Assembly (NCBI GenBank): GCA_028336925.1
Contig: JAOKVV010000001.1
Location: forward strand, 62,001 to 126,000
Source: Vicingaceae bacterium
Lineage (GTDB): Bacteria; Bacteroidota; Bacteroidia; Flavobacteriales_E; Vicingaceae
Direction of reading: 5' to 3'
DNA: 64,000 nt
The translations under genes were made by a program, and so were the position numbers. The notes under the pieces are model-generated. The model did not search any database. It saw only the letters and a program-made list of their open reading frames with translations, and was not told the DNA's origin. Shown here piece after piece: positions 62,463-64,000 of this stretch (positions are counted from its first letter, which is position 1; each line of letters begins with the position of its first letter).

Positions 62463-63376
62463 TGAAAAAGCTAATCTATAAAATTCTATTATTTATCTTA
62501 ATTATCTTTTTGGTAGAGAAACCATTCGGATATTTAGTTTCGCAAGGTATTTTAGAGCGCCAATATGATCAGCGACTTGAAAAGTTGTTTGCTGGAGAAA
62601 TTCGAAGTGAAGTAATTATATTGGGGTCATCCAGATCATTAAATGGGATCGATGCAGGACAGTTAGGGGAAAAATTGGGGCAAACGATTTATAATTTTGG
62701 CTTTTCTGGCTCCAATTTAAATTTTCATGAGAGTCTCTTTAATATTATTTCGAATGTTTACATCCCCAATAAGGTATTGTTAGTTATCGACGATAAAAAC
62801 GCATTTAAATTAAACGAAAAGGCCATTTATAGAAAAGATAAGTTATATCCATTTATTCAATATGATGCTGTTTTGAAAGAGTTGGCTAACAATTCCAATA
62901 AGAATTATTTAGCATCGAAAGTTAGCTGGCTTTATCGTGAAAATCAAAACATATTTGAGTCGTTCAATTTTTACTTAAAAGGTCAGTTAGAACCTGATGA
63001 AACAACAAATGTTGACGAATTTGGATTTGTTTCATTATCATCTAAAAAAAGCCATTTAATTAACTCTGTTAATCGAAATTTGAGCTTTGAGTATGATATT
63101 TTTGAAGAACAACCAACATATTTAGCATCATTAAAAAAAATTATAAAATCATGTAATCAGTTAGGAGTTAATCTTTACTTAGTTAGATTGCCTTCTATTA
63201 ACGCTAAATTGGTTGGATATAATAAACGACTTACAGACTTAGTTGGGGGGAATATACCTATTTTAGACTTTTCAAATGAGCTTCAAGATGAGAGATATCA
63301 TTTTGACAATGGTCACCTTAATTCTAAAGGAGCTAAAGCCATGGCAAACTTAATTTCGCAATCTATTACAAAATGA
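62462..63376 (+). CDS. SGNH/GDSL-like acyltransferase partner of MBOAT
   Basis: A 304-residue protein with one N-terminal membrane helix (about residues 3-20), then an SGNH-hydrolase-like domain facing the periplasm. The nucleophile block is VIILGSSRSLNGID, a Gly/Asn block is FGFSGSNLNFHES, and the C-terminal DxxH is FDNGHLNSKG. In AlgJ/AlgX-like systems such proteins place the acetyl group on the glycan. The ATG at 62462 overlaps the MBOAT stop; an in-frame ATG at 62378 would lie within the MBOAT gene and is rejected. Its stop overlaps the next start. Confidence 0.82.
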   Translation: MKKLIYKILLFILIIFLVEKPFGYLVSQGILERQYDQRLEKLFAGEIRSEVIILGSSRSLNGIDAGQLGEKLGQTIYNFGFSGSNLNFHESLFNIISNVYIPNKVLLVIDDKNAFKLNEKAIYRKDKLYPFIQYDAVLKELANNSNKNYLASKVSWLYRENQNIFESFNFYLKGQLEPDETTNVDEFGFVSLSSKKSHLINSVNRNLSFEYDIFEEQPTYLASLKKIIKSCNQLGVNLYLVRLPSINAKLVGYNKRLTDLVGGNIPILDFSNELQDERYHFDNGHLNSKGAKAMANLISQSITK

Positions 63377-64000
63377 TTTTTAGTTCCTTACTTTTTCTGT
63401 TCTCTTTTTTGCCATTCGTATTGATTGGTAATTATTTGTGGAGAAATATTAAATGGCAAAACACCTTTCTATTTATTGCTTCGCTTTATTTTTATGCATG
63501 GGGAGAAAGGGAGAAAGTATTTGTAATGCTGGGATCTATTTTGGTTAATTTCTTAGTTGGGAAGTGGATAGAAAAGAAGGAGGGTAGAGGCAGGACAGTG
63601 GCCTTAACAGTTGGAGTTGTTGTCAATTTGGGTGTTCTTGTTTATTTTAAATATTCTCGGTTCTTTATTGAAAATATTAACCAACTCTTAGATGTATTTA
63701 ATATTCCGATAATAGAAGGTTTAAAATATGAACGATTACCTCTAGGCATCTCTTTTTATACTTTCCAGAGCATGTCTTATTTAGTTGATGTGTACCGAAA
63801 AGAGGTGAAAGCTCAGCGCAACTTTCTAAACCTCGGGCTCTACGTTGCTCTTTTCCCGCAATTGGTAGCGGGGCCAATTGTCAGGTATAATGAGATTGCA
63901 GCTCAATTAATCAAAAGAACTCAAAGTTTAAGTAAGTTCAATGAGGGTATTAAAAGGGTTATAATTGGTTTGGGTAAAAAGATGTTATTGGCCAACCCAA
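63373..64000 (+). CDS. Second MBOAT family O-acyltransferase, N-terminal part (cut by window edge)
   Basis: The frame starts at ATG 63373, overlapping the SGNH stop (ATGA), and stays open for 209 codons to the window end. It reads as a second AlgI-like MBOAT: MIFSSLLFLFSFLPFVL at the start, SLYFYAWGEREKV, then ISFYTFQSMSYLVDVYRKE and LFPQLVAGPIVRYNEI, the same blocks as the first MBOAT gene. It is clearly diverged from that gene, so this is not a recent duplication. The catalytic His lies beyond the edge. Confidence 0.9.
   Translation, partial: MIFSSLLFLFSFLPFVLIGNYLWRNIKWQNTFLFIASLYFYAWGEREKVFVMLGSILVNFLVGKWIEKKEGRGRTVALTVGVVVNLGVLVYFKYSRFFIENINQLLDVFNIPIIEGLKYERLPLGISFYTFQSMSYLVDVYRKEVKAQRNFLNLGLYVALFPQLVAGPIVRYNEIAAQLIKRTQSLSKFNEGIKRVIIGLGKKMLLANP

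Noticed and set aside
1-64000. Defence, toxin-antitoxin, prophage or biosynthetic gene cluster
   Set aside because: I looked for helicase/nuclease pairs, integrases, transposases, restriction enzymes and synthase modules and found none; the genes are mostly core metabolism and envelope functions.

Overview
The window is a compact, AT-rich chromosomal segment from a Bacteroidota bacterium. The evidence is a PorW/SprE-type lipoprotein of the type IX secretion system (T9SS), secreted proteins ending in T9SS-type C-terminal domains, many lipoproteins with short lipoboxes, DUF2141, DUF4292 and SprB-repeat proteins, and promoters of the Bacteroidota form TTG-N18-20-TAnnTTTG in place of the usual -35/-10. 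There is no obvious Shine-Dalgarno use. I cannot fix the family; a marine Cytophagia- or Flavobacteriia-like lineage is plausible. I found no rRNA, tRNA, insertion sequence, prophage or CRISPR array. Most of the window is core genome.

Layout. 0-7.4 kb: end of a metallophosphoesterase, DUF2141, a PhoD-like phosphatase, then a leftward group dxr - rseP - unknown - cation/proton antiporter. 7.6-16.4 kb: secreted proteins: an M49-like peptidase lipoprotein, a SprB-repeat/lamin-tail protein broken by an in-frame amber codon, a von Willebrand A protein, and a T9SS-exported M43 metalloprotease with four repeats of an unnamed domain. 16.4-21.6 kb: a GH3-family enzyme paired with a membrane M23 peptidase, then divergent porW. 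21.6-27.8 kb: bactofilin overlapping an ATP synthase operon (atpZ - membrane protein - atpB-E-F-H-A-G) that lacks beta and epsilon. 27.9-33.7 kb: a lipoprotein acetolactate decarboxylase, DUF2237, a PPOX-fold protein and a very large orphan histidine kinase. 33.7-41.3 kb: a crotonase, then a rightward block flippase - dut - sugar nucleotidyltransferase - TPR lipoprotein - DUF4292 lipoprotein - EnvC-like protein, probably serving the cell envelope.

41.3-49.3 kb: after the only long gene-free gap comes a 1264-residue sensor that joins a periplasmic propeller to a class III nucleotide cyclase and an HD domain. It is followed by a secreted unknown, methylmalonyl-CoA epimerase, and a convergent group HAD - mtnA - class II aldolase for methylthioribose or 5-deoxyribose salvage. 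49.4-60 kb: small membrane proteins, a monoheme cytochrome lipoprotein, a structured repeat/RNA element, an Ig-like lipoprotein, free-methionine-sulfoxide reductase, ComF, a coiled-coil membrane protein, a large outer-membrane protein, exonuclease III and an OmpA lipoprotein. 60.2-64 kb: a sulfotransferase divergent from MBOAT - SGNH - MBOAT, which looks like an envelope-glycan O-acylation locus running off the window.

No clear new defence or mobile system is visible. The best leads are the cyclase-HD sensor, the structured element near 50.6 kb, the lipoprotein acetolactate decarboxylase, the HAD-mtnA-aldolase group, the amber-interrupted adhesin and the M43 repeat domain.
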